NCBI GenBank assembly: GCA_013821475.1
Contig: JACDGU010000006.1
Coordinates: forward strand, 1-37,830
DNA length: 37,830 nt
Source: Solirubrobacterales bacterium
GTDB lineage: Bacteria; Actinomycetota; Thermoleophilia; Solirubrobacterales; 70-9
Direction of reading: 5' to 3'
Part shown: positions 1-8,848 of the stretch, in pieces
Numbering within the stretch: the first letter of the stretch is position 1
How the letters are laid out: each line of letters begins with the position of its first letter
The notes under the pieces: generated by a model
Told to the model about the DNA's origin: nothing
What the model saw: the letters and a program-made list of their open reading frames with translations, nothing else
Database searches by the model: none
Position numbers and translations under genes: made by a program

Positions 1-126
1 GACCAGCTGGCGTGGCGCGAATCCGCGCGCCGGCGCCAGGCCGGTCTGCGCCGTCGCCTGCGCGGCGCTGGCGAGCATGGCCGCGAGCACGGCAAGGGGG
101 GCGAGGATCGTGAGGAGTCGTCTCAT
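1..126 (-). CDS. N-terminal part of an exported protein (signal peptide), truncated at window edge
   Basis: Reverse strand reads MRRLLTILAPLAVLAAMLASAAQATAQTGLAPARGFAPRQLV..., a typical Sec signal peptide with AQA-type cleavage site; open to the window edge. Confidence 0.6.
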   Translation of the reverse strand, partial: MRRLLTILAPLAVLAAMLASAAQATAQTGLAPARGFAPRQLV

Positions 127-224
127 GTGGGTCCGGAATGCGCTCGGCCCCCTGCAAGGCGAACGCTTCAATCGGCAAACACCGCGGTGCCGGTGAAGTT
201 GTAGAGGGACATACTCCCGGATCG

Positions 225-689
225 ATGAACGGAGACGCTGCCGAATACCGGGAGGCGATGGGCCTTGCGCTCGAGCAGGCGCGCCTGGCCAAGATCCACG
301 GCGACGTCCCGATCGGCGCCGCGATCCTCCGCGACGGCGAGCCGCTGGCGCTGGCCGGCAACGAGCGCGAGCTGCGCCGCGACCCGACCGCCCACGCCGA
401 GATCCTTGCGATCCGCGCCGCAGCCGAGGCCCTTGGTGGCTGGCGGCTACCGGGCACCACCCTCTACGTCACCCTCGAGCCCTGCGCGATGTGCGCCGGG
501 GCGATCGTCCTCGCCCGCATCCCGACCGTCGTCATCGGCGCCCCCGACCCCAAGGCGGGCGCCGCCGGCAGCGTCCTCGACGTCCTCGCCGAGCCGGCGC
601 TCAACCACCGGCCCGAGGTGATCGCGGGCGTCATGGCGGAGGAGAGCGCGGCGTTGCTGCGCGCCTTCTTCGCCGCCCGCCGCGGCTGA
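225..689 (+). CDS. tadA: tRNA-specific adenosine deaminase (TadA-like)
   Basis: HAE (TAHAEILAI) and PCAMC (LEPCAMCAGAIVLARI) zinc/deaminase motifs; likely start MNGDAAEYREAMGLALEQARLA within the longer ORF 138..689. Confidence 0.9.
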   Translation: MNGDAAEYREAMGLALEQARLAKIHGDVPIGAAILRDGEPLALAGNERELRRDPTAHAEILAIRAAAEALGGWRLPGTTLYVTLEPCAMCAGAIVLARIPTVVIGAPDPKAGAAGSVLDVLAEPALNHRPEVIAGVMAEESAALLRAFFAARRG

Positions 690-715
690 GAGTCAATACC
701 CTTTCCGGGCACCCC

Positions 716-805
716 GGAGAGGTGTCCGAGTGGCTTAAGGAGCGCGATTGGAAATCGCGTGGGCGGGGTTAACCCGCCTCGAGGGTTCGAATCCCTCCCT
801 CTCCG
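716..805 (+). tRNA. tRNA-Ser (anticodon GGA)
   Basis: Cloverleaf by eye: acceptor ggagagg/cctctcc, anticodon loop around ttggaaa, long variable arm (gcgggg-ttaa-cccgc), T-arm gaggg-ttcgaat-ccctc. Confidence 0.93.
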
Positions 806-810
806 CTTCG

Positions 811-1170
811 TCAGGCCAGACTCAGCCACCGCGAGAACTCCTCAAGCGCCTCGGGGTTGACGTAGTAGTAGGCCCACAGCCCGGGGCGCTCGGAGCCGAC
901 GATGCCGGCGTCCTTGAGTTTCTTCAGGTGATGGGAGACGGTCGGCTGCGAGAGGTCGAAGAGCGGGACCAGCTCGCAGACGCAGACCTTGCCGGCGTGC
1001 TTGCGCAGCACATCGACCAGTTGCAGCCGGACCGGATCGCCGAGCGCCTTGGCGATCTTCGCCATCCGCTGCGCCTGCTGGCGCTCGACGTCGGGGTAGA
1101 CAACCGGCTCGCAGCAGGGCTCGCCGGGAAGCCGCTTGGTCTTGGGTTCGAGCTCCAGATCGACGTTCAT
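811..1170 (-). CDS. arsR: ArsR/SmtB family metalloregulator
   Basis: wHTH (LVDVLRKHAGKVCVCELVPLFDLSQPTVSHHLKKLKDAGIV) with CVCEL metal-binding motif; divergent from the GAPDH-arsJ genes. Confidence 0.9.
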   Translation of the reverse strand: MNVDLELEPKTKRLPGEPCCEPVVYPDVERQQAQRMAKIAKALGDPVRLQLVDVLRKHAGKVCVCELVPLFDLSQPTVSHHLKKLKDAGIVGSERPGLWAYYYVNPEALEEFSRWLSLA

Positions 1171-1190
1171 CAATCTACATATATCTATTG
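1171..1190. promoter_or_regulatory. Candidate ArsR operator (imperfect palindrome)
   Basis: CAATCTACATATATCTATTG with matching outer CAAT/ATTG and central ATAT; AT-rich, immediately upstream of the arsR start and in the divergent intergenic region. Confidence 0.5.
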
Positions 1191-1228
1191 AAATCGGCCT
1201 TGTCAATGCTTAGCATGGCAGCCGTTAG

Positions 1229-2242
1229 ATGACGCGAGTGGCAATCAACGGTTTCGGGCGCATGGGCCGCCTGGCGATGCGTGCCGCCTGGGGCTGGCCG
1301 GAGTTCGAGTTCGTCCACGTCAACGAGGTAGCCGGCGATGCCAGAGCCGCCGCGCACCTGCTGACGTTCGACTCGGTACACGGTCGCTGGTCTCACCCCG
1401 CCGAGGGTGGGGAGGAGACGCTGAGCGTCGATGGTTCCGAGATCGCCTATTCGGATCGGGCAACGCCGTCCGAGGTGGATTGGGCGGGGAGCGGAGTCGA
1501 GGTCGTCCTCGAGTGCAGCGGCCGCTTCCGCACCCTGGAGTCGCTGGCTCCCTACTTCGAGCAGGGCGTGCGCAAGGTGATCGTCGCCGCCCCGGTCAAA
1601 GAGGAGGGGGCGATGAACGTGGTGCTCGGGGTAAATGACGACCCGGCCGAGCTCGCTCGCCACGACATCCTCACCGCCGCCTCCTGCACGACCAACTGCC
1701 TGGCGCCCGTGGTCAAGGTGATTCACGAGGGCATCGGCATCCGCCACGGTCAGGTCACGACGCTGCACGACATGACCAACACCCAAGTCGTCGTCGACGC
1801 TCCACATAAGGATCTACGCCGGGCGCGCGCCGCGAGCCAGTCGCTGATCCCGACCAGCACCGGCTCGGCGAGCGCGATCGGCCTGATCTTCCCGGAGCTA
1901 CAGGGTCGCCTCAACGGCCTCGCGGTTCGGGTGCCGATGCTGAACGCCTCGCTCACCGACTGCGTCTTTGAGGTCGAGCGTGCCACCGATACCGCGGAGG
2001 TGAACGGCCTGCTTGAGGCCGCCGCCGCGGGGCCACTGGCCGGGATCCTCGGCTACGAGACCCGGCCGTTGGTCTCGGTCGACTACCGCGACGATCCCCG
2101 CTCGGGCGTCGTCGACGCGCTCTCGACGATGGTCGTCAACGAGACCCAGGTGAAGGTCCTCGCCTGGTACGACAACGAGTGGGGCTACGCGAACCGGCTG
2201 GTCGAGCTGGCGCGTCTGGTCGCAGCTCCCGAGGCGAGCTGA
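1229..2242 (+). CDS. Glyceraldehyde-3-phosphate dehydrogenase-like protein, ArsJ-associated type
   Basis: [16 protein letters not shown] Rossmann start, catalytic [15 protein letters not shown]; sits between arsR and arsJ. Confidence 0.9.
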   Translation: MTRVAINGFGRMGRLAMRAAWGWPEFEFVHVNEVAGDARAAAHLLTFDSVHGRWSHPAEGGEETLSVDGSEIAYSDRATPSEVDWAGSGVEVVLECSGRFRTLESLAPYFEQGVRKVIVAAPVKEEGAMNVVLGVNDDPAELARHDILTAASCTTNCLAPVVKVIHEGIGIRHGQVTTLHDMTNTQVVVDAPHKDLRRARAASQSLIPTSTGSASAIGLIFPELQGRLNGLAVRVPMLNASLTDCVFEVERATDTAEVNGLLEAAAAGPLAGILGYETRPLVSVDYRDDPRSGVVDALSTMVVNETQVKVLAWYDNEWGYANRLVELARLVAAPEAS

Positions 2243-2250
2243 GGAAGCCG

Positions 2251-3525
2251 ATGGCCCCTACCGCGACCACCACTGTCGAGCGCCGCGGTGACCTTCGCAA
2301 CTACTTCCTCGTCACCGGCGCCTACTGGGTCGAGACGCTCGCCGACGGGGCGACGCGAATGCTCGTCCTCTTCTACTTCTACGAACTCGGCTACTCGGCC
2401 TTCGCGATCGCCTCGCTGTTCGTCTTCTACGAGATCTTCGGCATCCTCACCAACCTCGTCGGCGGCTGGCTGGCGGCCCGCTTCGGCCTGCGAACGACCC
2501 TCTACCTGGGTCTCGGCACCCAGGTCCTGGCGCTGGCGATGGTCGGTTTCGCCCCCGAGGCCTGGCTCGTCGTCCCCTACCTGATGGTCTCGCAGTCCTT
2601 CTCCGGGATCGCCAAGGACCTGACCAAGATGAGCTCCAAGAGCGCGGTCAAGCTGGTCCTGCCCGAGGGCGATCAGACCTCCCTCTACCGCTGGGTCGCG
2701 CTGCTGACCGGCTCCAAGAACGCGCTCAAGGGCGTCGGCTTCTTTCTCGGCGCGGCGATGCTGACGGTGGTCGGGTTCCAGACCTCGATGCTGATCCTCG
2801 CCGGCTTCGTGCTGGCGACCCTGGCCGTCGTCTCGGTGCTGATGCGCGGCCACCTCGGTCGCCCCGACGCCGGCGCCAGGTTCAAGCAGATGTTCTCCAA
2901 CAACCGTGCCGTCAACGTCCTGGCGGCGGCGCGGATCTTCCTCTTCGCCTCGCGCGACGTCTGGTTCGTCGTCGGCCTGCCCGTCTACCTCGAGACCGTC
3001 CTCGGCTGGAGCTTCCTCGCGACCGGCGGCTTCCTGGCGATCTGGGTGATTGGCTACGGAGCCGTGCAGGCGGCGGCGCCGCGCTTCGTCCGCCGTCGCG
3101 GCGCCGAGGGGGCGGGGGAGCCGGACGGCAGGACGGCAACCTGGCTCGCCTTCGTCCTGGCCCTGTTCCCGGCCGCGATCGCCGTCGGCTTGGCGGTGGA
3201 CCTCGATCCGACGAACGTGATCGTCGGAGGGCTGATCGCCTTCGGCGTCGTCTTCGCGCTCAACTCCGCCGTCCACTCCTACCTGATCCTCGCCTACGCC
3301 GACAACGACCGGGCGGCGATGAGCGTCGGCTTCTATTACATGGCCAACGCCGCCGGCCGCCTCACCGGCACCGTCCTCTCTGGGCTGCTCTACGAGTGGG
3401 GCGGGCTCGAAGCCTGCCTCTGGGCCTCCGTTGCCTGCGTCCTCACCGCCGCGATGCTCTCATTGCTGCTGCCGCGCCCCGATCCGCTCCGTAGCAAGGC
3501 CATCGCTAGGATTCCGGCAGCCTGA
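2251..3525 (+). CDS. arsJ: ArsJ-type MFS transporter (organoarsenical efflux)
   Basis: MFS protein with ArsJ-like FLVTGAYWVETLADGATRMLVLFYFYELGYS and GIAKDLTKMSSKSAVKLV; paired with GAPDH-like gene and arsR. Confidence 0.88.
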   Translation: MAPTATTTVERRGDLRNYFLVTGAYWVETLADGATRMLVLFYFYELGYSAFAIASLFVFYEIFGILTNLVGGWLAARFGLRTTLYLGLGTQVLALAMVGFAPEAWLVVPYLMVSQSFSGIAKDLTKMSSKSAVKLVLPEGDQTSLYRWVALLTGSKNALKGVGFFLGAAMLTVVGFQTSMLILAGFVLATLAVVSVLMRGHLGRPDAGARFKQMFSNNRAVNVLAAARIFLFASRDVWFVVGLPVYLETVLGWSFLATGGFLAIWVIGYGAVQAAAPRFVRRRGAEGAGEPDGRTATWLAFVLALFPAAIAVGLAVDLDPTNVIVGGLIAFGVVFALNSAVHSYLILAYADNDRAAMSVGFYYMANAAGRLTGTVLSGLLYEWGGLEACLWASVACVLTAAMLSLLLPRPDPLRSKAIARIPAA

Positions 3526-3530
3526 GCCCT

Positions 3531-3575
3531 GGAGTGAATGCCGGAGCGGTTGACGGGGCGGTCTCGAAAACTAAC
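3531..3575 (+). pseudogene. 5'-half fragment of a tRNA-Ser(CGA)-like gene
   Basis: ctggagtgaatgccggagcggttgacggggcggtctcgaaaacta matches the 5' half of the intact tRNA-Ser at 14160; similarity stops in the anticodon arm. Confidence 0.75.
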
Positions 3576-3623
3576 TTCCAGCCGAATCGCGCCGCAGCGC
3601 CGACGCGAACGTAGGCTGCGTGG

Positions 3624-4043
3624 GTGTCGACTTTGGGCGTCATCCTGGTGTCGGTCGCCGCTGTGGTTGCGGCCTACGCTGCCCTGGTCCTCCTCCTGCT
3701 GGCATTCGGGCGACCCAGCCAAGCGCGCCTACTCGCGCGTTTCATCCCTGACTGTGTCGTCCTTCTCCGTCGCCTGATCGCCGATCCTCGCGTTTCCCGT
3801 TCTCGAAAAGGTGCGTTGCTGCTTTCCCTCGCCTATCTGGCGTCGCCGCTTGACCTGATCCCCGATTTCATCCCGATCCTCGGCCTACTTGATGATGCGA
3901 TTGTCGTCGCGCTTGTGCTGCGCTTCGTGCTCCGGGCCGGAGGCCCGGAGCTACTCGATGAACTCTGGCCAGGGCCGACGCAGAGTCGGGACATCGTCAA
4001 GAGACTTGCATTCGGTGGCCCGGTCCAAGGCCGTGCTAATTGA
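3624..4043 (+). CDS. YkvA/DUF1232 family membrane protein
   Basis: KGALLLSLAYLASPLDLIPDFIPILGLLDDAIVVALVLRFV is the characteristic DUF1232 signature; GTG start. Confidence 0.85.
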   Translation: MSTLGVILVSVAAVVAAYAALVLLLLAFGRPSQARLLARFIPDCVVLLRRLIADPRVSRSRKGALLLSLAYLASPLDLIPDFIPILGLLDDAIVVALVLRFVLRAGGPELLDELWPGPTQSRDIVKRLAFGGPVQGRAN

Positions 4044-4062
4044 TGCACGGTCGCAGCCTGCC

Positions 4063-6306
4063 CTAGGAGCCGGCCGCGACTGCAGGGCGATCCTCCGCCG
4101 TCCGCCCGGAGGATTTGACCGCGCCGCCGCGCCCGAATAGAGCGACCAGCGCAGGAATCAACAGGGTCCGGGCGATCAACGTGTCCAGCAGCAGCCCGAT
4201 GAACAGGGCGAAACCGATCTCGCGGAAGCTCTGGATCGGGATCAACATCACCGCGGCGAAGGAGAGCGCGAGGATGAAACCGGCGACGGTGATCGCCCGC
4301 CCAGCGCTCGCGCCTGCGCTTCGGATCGCCGGCTTCAGGTCGGCGCGGTCGGCCTCGTCCCAGATCCGCTTGACCAGGAAGACGTTGTAGTCAGCGCCCA
4401 GGGCGAGCAACAGGATCGAGCTGGCGACCGGCACGATGAAGGCGAGCTCGCCATAGCCGAGCAGGTCCTGGAAGACGTAGACGGTGATCCCGAGGGCGGC
4501 GGCTACGACCAGGATGCTGACCCCGACCAGATAGAGTGGCGCGCTCCAACTGCGCAGCAGCACCCAGAGCAGCAACAGCAGGATCGCGATCGCCGCCGGG
4601 GCGACTCGCTCAAAGGCGCTCCAGGTGTCTTCGGTCAATTCGGTCGCGATCGTCGTGTCGCCGGTCACTCCCACGCGCGCTTCCCCGAGCCCGCTGCGTC
4701 GGGCCAGTTCCGGCAGGTCGTCTTCGATGTTCGACAGGGTTTCCGATGCGTCTGCACCGTCGGGGTCGCCGTCGAGCACAAGGATGTAGCGAGCTGCATT
4801 TCCGTTCGGCGCGACCATCAGGCCGGGCTCGCTCGGAACCGGCTCGGCCGCCGGGCCGAGGACGCCGCTGACGCCTTCCTGTTCGGATAGCGCCGATTCC
4901 AGGGCGGCCAGCCGCGCCGTGCGTCCGGCGATCCCATCGCCTTCGAGCACCACCATCGTCGGCCCCAGCACCCCCGGCCCCAGCCCCGTGGCGGCGATGT
5001 CGTAGCCCTGGTGGGCCTGGTTAGTCGGCGGCAGGCCGCGCATCACCGGGTTCCCGAGAGCCAACTGGCTCAACCCGGTCGCGGCGGCGCCGAGGACGAC
5101 CAGACAGAGGATCGTCGTGAGAGCCGGGAAGCGGACGGCGGTGCCGATCAACCGGGCGCGGGCACCCGACTCATCGTCCTCCTCGAGCCGTTCCGTCTCC
5201 TCCGCCTTCGGCTGGCGGGGCCAGAGAAGCACCCGTCCGAAGATCGCCAGCCCGGCCGGGACCAGGGTCAGCGCGACCGCGGCGGCGGCGATCACGGCGA
5301 TCGCCATCGCCGGCCCGAAGGAGGCCAGCAGATGGACGCCGGAAATCAGCAGCGTCAGCGTTGCCCCGGCGATCATCAGCGCCGCCGTGAGAATCACCGG
5401 CAGCAGCTCTGTGGTCACCGCGGTGACCGCGGCCAGCGGCTCGACCCCGGCGCGCAGGCGTTGGCGGTAGCCGGAGACGAAGAAGACGAGGTAGTCCGTG
5501 AGAACGCCAAAGAGAAGGCCGACGATCACCGGCTCGACCTCGCTCGAGAACGCGAGGCCGAACTGCTGGCCAACCCAGCCGAGCACGCGATCGACGATGA
5601 GGTAGGCGATGCCGACGGTCGCGAGGGCGAGCAGCGGCACCCCCAGCGATCCAAAGTAGAAGGCGAGGATGCCGACCACGAGCAAGACGGTCGCCACCTC
5701 GACCCAGAGGATGTGGCTCATCGCCACGCTCGTTTCGGCCCTGGTCGCCGGCAGCGCCCCGGTCACCTTCACGGCTTCGGCGCCGGTCGCGCCCCGCAAC
5801 CCCGAGGCGAAGTCCTCGGCGGCCTGCTGCTGTTCGGATTCGCTCAGCGACGGCCGGATGTAGAGGTAGACGAGGAGCGTCGTTGCGGTCTCGTGGGCGG
5901 CAAGCAGCCCCGGCGTGTCGAGCAGCGGCACCGCGCGGATCGCCCCATTGCCTTCTTTCTGGTCGGTGGCGGCGATGTAGCGGGTCGCTGCGGCGAGCGC
6001 CGGAGCGGAGAAGCCCTGCGGCCGGCGCGCGACCACCATCGTGCGGCTGAGCAGCGGCAGCCCGAAGGTCTTGATCGCATTCCTTTCGACTTCGATCGCC
6101 CGCGAGGAGTGCGGCAGCAGGCTGCCGACGTCGGCGTTTTCAGATTCGAAAGCCGAGGGCAGATGCATCGTCGCCAGGACTGCCGCGGCGATCCACGCCG
6201 GCACGATCAGGAAGCGCAGCCAGACAATCGCGCGGGCGATGGCGTACGACAGCGAGCGCCCGGGGGGATCGCCCTGCTCAGCCGCGCTGCCCAGCTCTCT
6301 ACTCAT
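4063..6306 (-). CDS. MMPL/RND superfamily transporter
   Basis: 747 aa with two TM bundles, GVLTDYLVFFVSGYRQRL and ALGADYNVFLVKRIWDEA motifs typical of MMPL proteins. Confidence 0.88.
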   Translation of the reverse strand: MSRELGSAAEQGDPPGRSLSYAIARAIVWLRFLIVPAWIAAAVLATMHLPSAFESENADVGSLLPHSSRAIEVERNAIKTFGLPLLSRTMVVARRPQGFSAPALAAATRYIAATDQKEGNGAIRAVPLLDTPGLLAAHETATTLLVYLYIRPSLSESEQQQAAEDFASGLRGATGAEAVKVTGALPATRAETSVAMSHILWVEVATVLLVVGILAFYFGSLGVPLLALATVGIAYLIVDRVLGWVGQQFGLAFSSEVEPVIVGLLFGVLTDYLVFFVSGYRQRLRAGVEPLAAVTAVTTELLPVILTAALMIAGATLTLLISGVHLLASFGPAMAIAVIAAAAVALTLVPAGLAIFGRVLLWPRQPKAEETERLEEDDESGARARLIGTAVRFPALTTILCLVVLGAAATGLSQLALGNPVMRGLPPTNQAHQGYDIAATGLGPGVLGPTMVVLEGDGIAGRTARLAALESALSEQEGVSGVLGPAAEPVPSEPGLMVAPNGNAARYILVLDGDPDGADASETLSNIEDDLPELARRSGLGEARVGVTGDTTIATELTEDTWSAFERVAPAAIAILLLLLWVLLRSWSAPLYLVGVSILVVAAALGITVYVFQDLLGYGELAFIVPVASSILLLALGADYNVFLVKRIWDEADRADLKPAIRSAGASAGRAITVAGFILALSFAAVMLIPIQSFREIGFALFIGLLLDTLIARTLLIPALVALFGRGGAVKSSGRTAEDRPAVAAGS

Positions 6307-6354
6307 CGATCAGTCGGAACGCACCAGTCCAGCGAAGGTCAACTGCTTACTCCT

Positions 6355-6429
6355 CTAGAGGACCCGGCGGAAGAGGTATATCGCGAGCAGGATCAGGATG
6401 ATGACGATGAGGATTCCGACGATGGTCAA
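6355..6429 (-). CDS. 24-aa single-TM small protein (MTIVGILIVIILILLAIYLFRRVL)
   Basis: TTG start preceded by AAGGAG at 6-nt spacing; entirely hydrophobic with RR near the C-terminus; not in the ORF track because of its length. Confidence 0.5.
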   Translation of the reverse strand: MTIVGILIVIILILLAIYLFRRVL

Positions 6430-6465
6430 GACGAGCTCCTTGATTCGGTTTATGGGTACGGCCGT

Positions 6466-6708
6466 TCAAAATGGCGACTTGGAGCGGGCCTTCTTGCCGG
6501 CTGAGTGGCTCTTATCGGCCGCCCTCTGAGAGGTTCCGAACGATTTCGCGAGCAATCGGCCGACCGGTCCAGGAGCCTTGGAGCCGGCCCTGGCGCCGGT
6601 GGATAGGCCCTTGTCGGCTCCGCGGCGGACGTGGTCCGAGAGTCTCGGCAAGAGGAAGCCGAGGATTGCCAGGACGATGCAGAGGACGATCACGCCGGCG
6701 ATCAGCAC
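6466..6708 (-). CDS. Small membrane protein (DUF6411-like)
   Basis: N-terminal TM MLIAGVIVLCIVLAILGFLLPRLSDHVRRGADKG and basic C-terminal tail. Confidence 0.6.
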   Translation of the reverse strand: MLIAGVIVLCIVLAILGFLLPRLSDHVRRGADKGLSTGARAGSKAPGPVGRLLAKSFGTSQRAADKSHSAGKKARSKSPF

Positions 6709-8351
6709 GACCTCGTCTCCGGTTCTCTGTCGCTGCCCTGGTTCTTCACGGTGATCTTTCCTCTCCTATCGCTGAAGTGTCCGGCCTGCGGTCGGTTCGC
6801 GAAGCTCGGGAGCTCAGAGAGCCGAGCGACGCGTTCCCAACCTCCCACAACTGGATCGGTTTTCCTACCTTGCTGCCCTAACGGAAGCAACAGCGGTTTG
6901 TCAGGCGCTACTTGTCCTTTCTTGCCGTGGGCGTCGGACTTTTCCGGCTTCGTCGCCTTTTCGGGCTTTTCCTGCTTTGCGGACCCGTCGGCCTTGGGCG
7001 GCTTTACCGGCTTCTGGGACTTGGCCGGATGGGTCGGGTGAGTGGGATGAGTCGGGTGGAACGGTTGTTCAGCCGCGGGTTGGTCTTCAGATCGGCCGGT
7101 CGGCGGCTCGACAGCCGACTTGCCCGGAGACGGGGAGACGGTTGCATCGACGCTCTTGCTGACGACCGGCTCTTCTGGCGCAGATTCGGTCCGCTGGACC
7201 GCGGCGCCGTCGGAGGGCACCGCGGTCGCGGCGCGAGCCCGCCCAACTGGCCGATGGCGCTCTACGCCGATCGAACCGTGGCCCGGTGAGGGCACGCCCG
7301 CATCGCCGCGATCCGCCGCCGATGCGTTGGCCGCGCCCAAGGACGGCAGAGCCCCATCCCCCGACTGAGAATGGTCGCCGGTAACGCCATCGGACCGCCT
7401 CGCCGGCGCGGGCTGGTCATGGCTGAAGTGGATCAGACCACCCTTATCGGCGGCTCCTACTCCGATGGCGGCGACAACGCCTACCGCCACGGCTCCCTTC
7501 AGGAGCGTCGCCGTGCCGATCGATTTGGCGGTGGTGGCGCCGATCAGGCCGCCGAAACCGCCGCTGGTCCCGACGACACCCGTTGCCCCCGCCGCTCCCA
7601 CCCCGGCGCCGGCGTCGATAAGACCATGCAGGATGGCCGCAGCCGCGACGGCGGGCAGCGGTGAGATCGCCGCCAGATCGTGGCGCCGCGAGTCCATTTC
7701 CCCGGCAAACTGTTGGCATTCATCGCAGCCGCGGAGATGGGCGCGAAGGTCGCGACGCCGCCAAACGCGCCGATCGCCGTCGGAGAGCGCCTTGGTGACC
7801 GCGGTGCAGGTCATGTCACGTCCGGCAGCCATCTCGCGCAGACCCAAGCGCGCCTCGTAAAGCGTCTGCCGTGCAACCGCCGGCGTCGTCGCCAGCGCCA
7901 GTGCGATCTCGTCGAAGTCCAGTCCGCCTGCCTCTCGCATCACCAGCGCCCCCCGCTGGCGCTCCGGCAGCACGCCGAGATCGGCGATCAGCTGGCGCAA
8001 GCGCTGGCGGGTCTCCACCTGCTCGGTGACCCCCGCCCCCTCGGCGGCGACCTCGCCGTCGTCGAGCGAGTCGTATTCGCGGCGACGGCGAAGCTGGTCG
8101 ATCGACTCGTTGTGTGCGATCCGATATAGCCAGGGCTTCAGCGCGATCTCTCGTTTCTCCCCCGGCAGCCCGCGCAGGACCTTGACCATCGTCTCCTGCA
8201 GGGCGTCCTCCGCGTCTTGGGGGTTGCCCAGGATCGAGAGGCAATAGCGGTACAGAGGCTGGTGGTAGGTGTGGAAGATCCTGGCCAGGGCGCGCGCGTC
8301 GCCGCGACCCCTCTCGCGAGCGAGAGTGTCGTCGACGGCCTCCGGGCTCAC
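6702..8351 (-). CDS. ECF-type RNA polymerase sigma factor fused to zinc-finger anti-sigma-like segment, TM helix and low-complexity C-terminal tail
   Basis: Sigma2 (FHTYHQPLYRYCLSILGNPQDAEDALQETMVKVLRGL), sigma4 (LPERQRGALVMREAGGLDFDEIALAL), HxxxCxxC (HLRGCDEC), TM (TLLKGAVAVGVVAAIGVGAA), Pro/Lys/His-rich tail. Confidence 0.85.
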   Translation of the reverse strand: MSPEAVDDTLARERGRGDARALARIFHTYHQPLYRYCLSILGNPQDAEDALQETMVKVLRGLPGEKREIALKPWLYRIAHNESIDQLRRRREYDSLDDGEVAAEGAGVTEQVETRQRLRQLIADLGVLPERQRGALVMREAGGLDFDEIALALATTPAVARQTLYEARLGLREMAAGRDMTCTAVTKALSDGDRRVWRRRDLRAHLRGCDECQQFAGEMDSRRHDLAAISPLPAVAAAAILHGLIDAGAGVGAAGATGVVGTSGGFGGLIGATTAKSIGTATLLKGAVAVGVVAAIGVGAADKGGLIHFSHDQPAPARRSDGVTGDHSQSGDGALPSLGAANASAADRGDAGVPSPGHGSIGVERHRPVGRARAATAVPSDGAAVQRTESAPEEPVVSKSVDATVSPSPGKSAVEPPTGRSEDQPAAEQPFHPTHPTHPTHPAKSQKPVKPPKADGSAKQEKPEKATKPEKSDAHGKKGQVAPDKPLLLPLGQQGRKTDPVVGGWERVARLSELPSFANRPQAGHFSDRRGKITVKNQGSDREPETRSC

Positions 8352-8848
8352 TTCTGCCTCGTCTCATAGACCTGCATCCCGTCAGTAATGTGCCCACTTC
8401 GCGCCCATCGCAACCATCGACTGGTGGATGCGGTCGCGGGGGTTGTTGGGCGCGGCTGGCGAGGTCCGACCCAACCGAGCAAACGCAGTTGCGCATGTCG
8501 CCCTTCATCGCTCGCAATTCATCTCGCTCCTCTCCAAAGGCGCCCACTCGTCCGGCCGGCCTTCGACCTTGCGTCGTCTCTTTGCAGGAACGGGAATGAC
8601 GGCGTTCCATCAGGCCCTACCTCGCCCACTGGAGGGCTGGGCGAACGTGGCGGCGAGCGGTGGAGTTGGCCCTGACGAAAGGCCACCACGCCCGTTTAGT
8701 AAGAGATGACGAACCAACGGACCCAGGGCCGCGAGGGCACTCCGATGAGGTTCGGAGAGGAGCGGCAGGCCAGATGGTCAGAGTTCCGCTGATCGTGCAG
8801 CGAAGCCGGTTGACTGTGACCCTCATCGGCCGACGCTAGCCTGCAAGC

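Noticed and set aside
5011-6504. 497-aa plus-strand ORF
   Set aside because: Antisense to the MMPL gene; Arg/Gln/Asp/Gly-rich translation typical of antisense frames in GC-rich DNA
7021-7070. Short tandem repeat gggtcgggtgagtgggatgagtcgggtgg
   Set aside because: Considered as CRISPR or minisatellite; explained as the coding sequence of HPTHPTHPTHP in the sigma-factor tail
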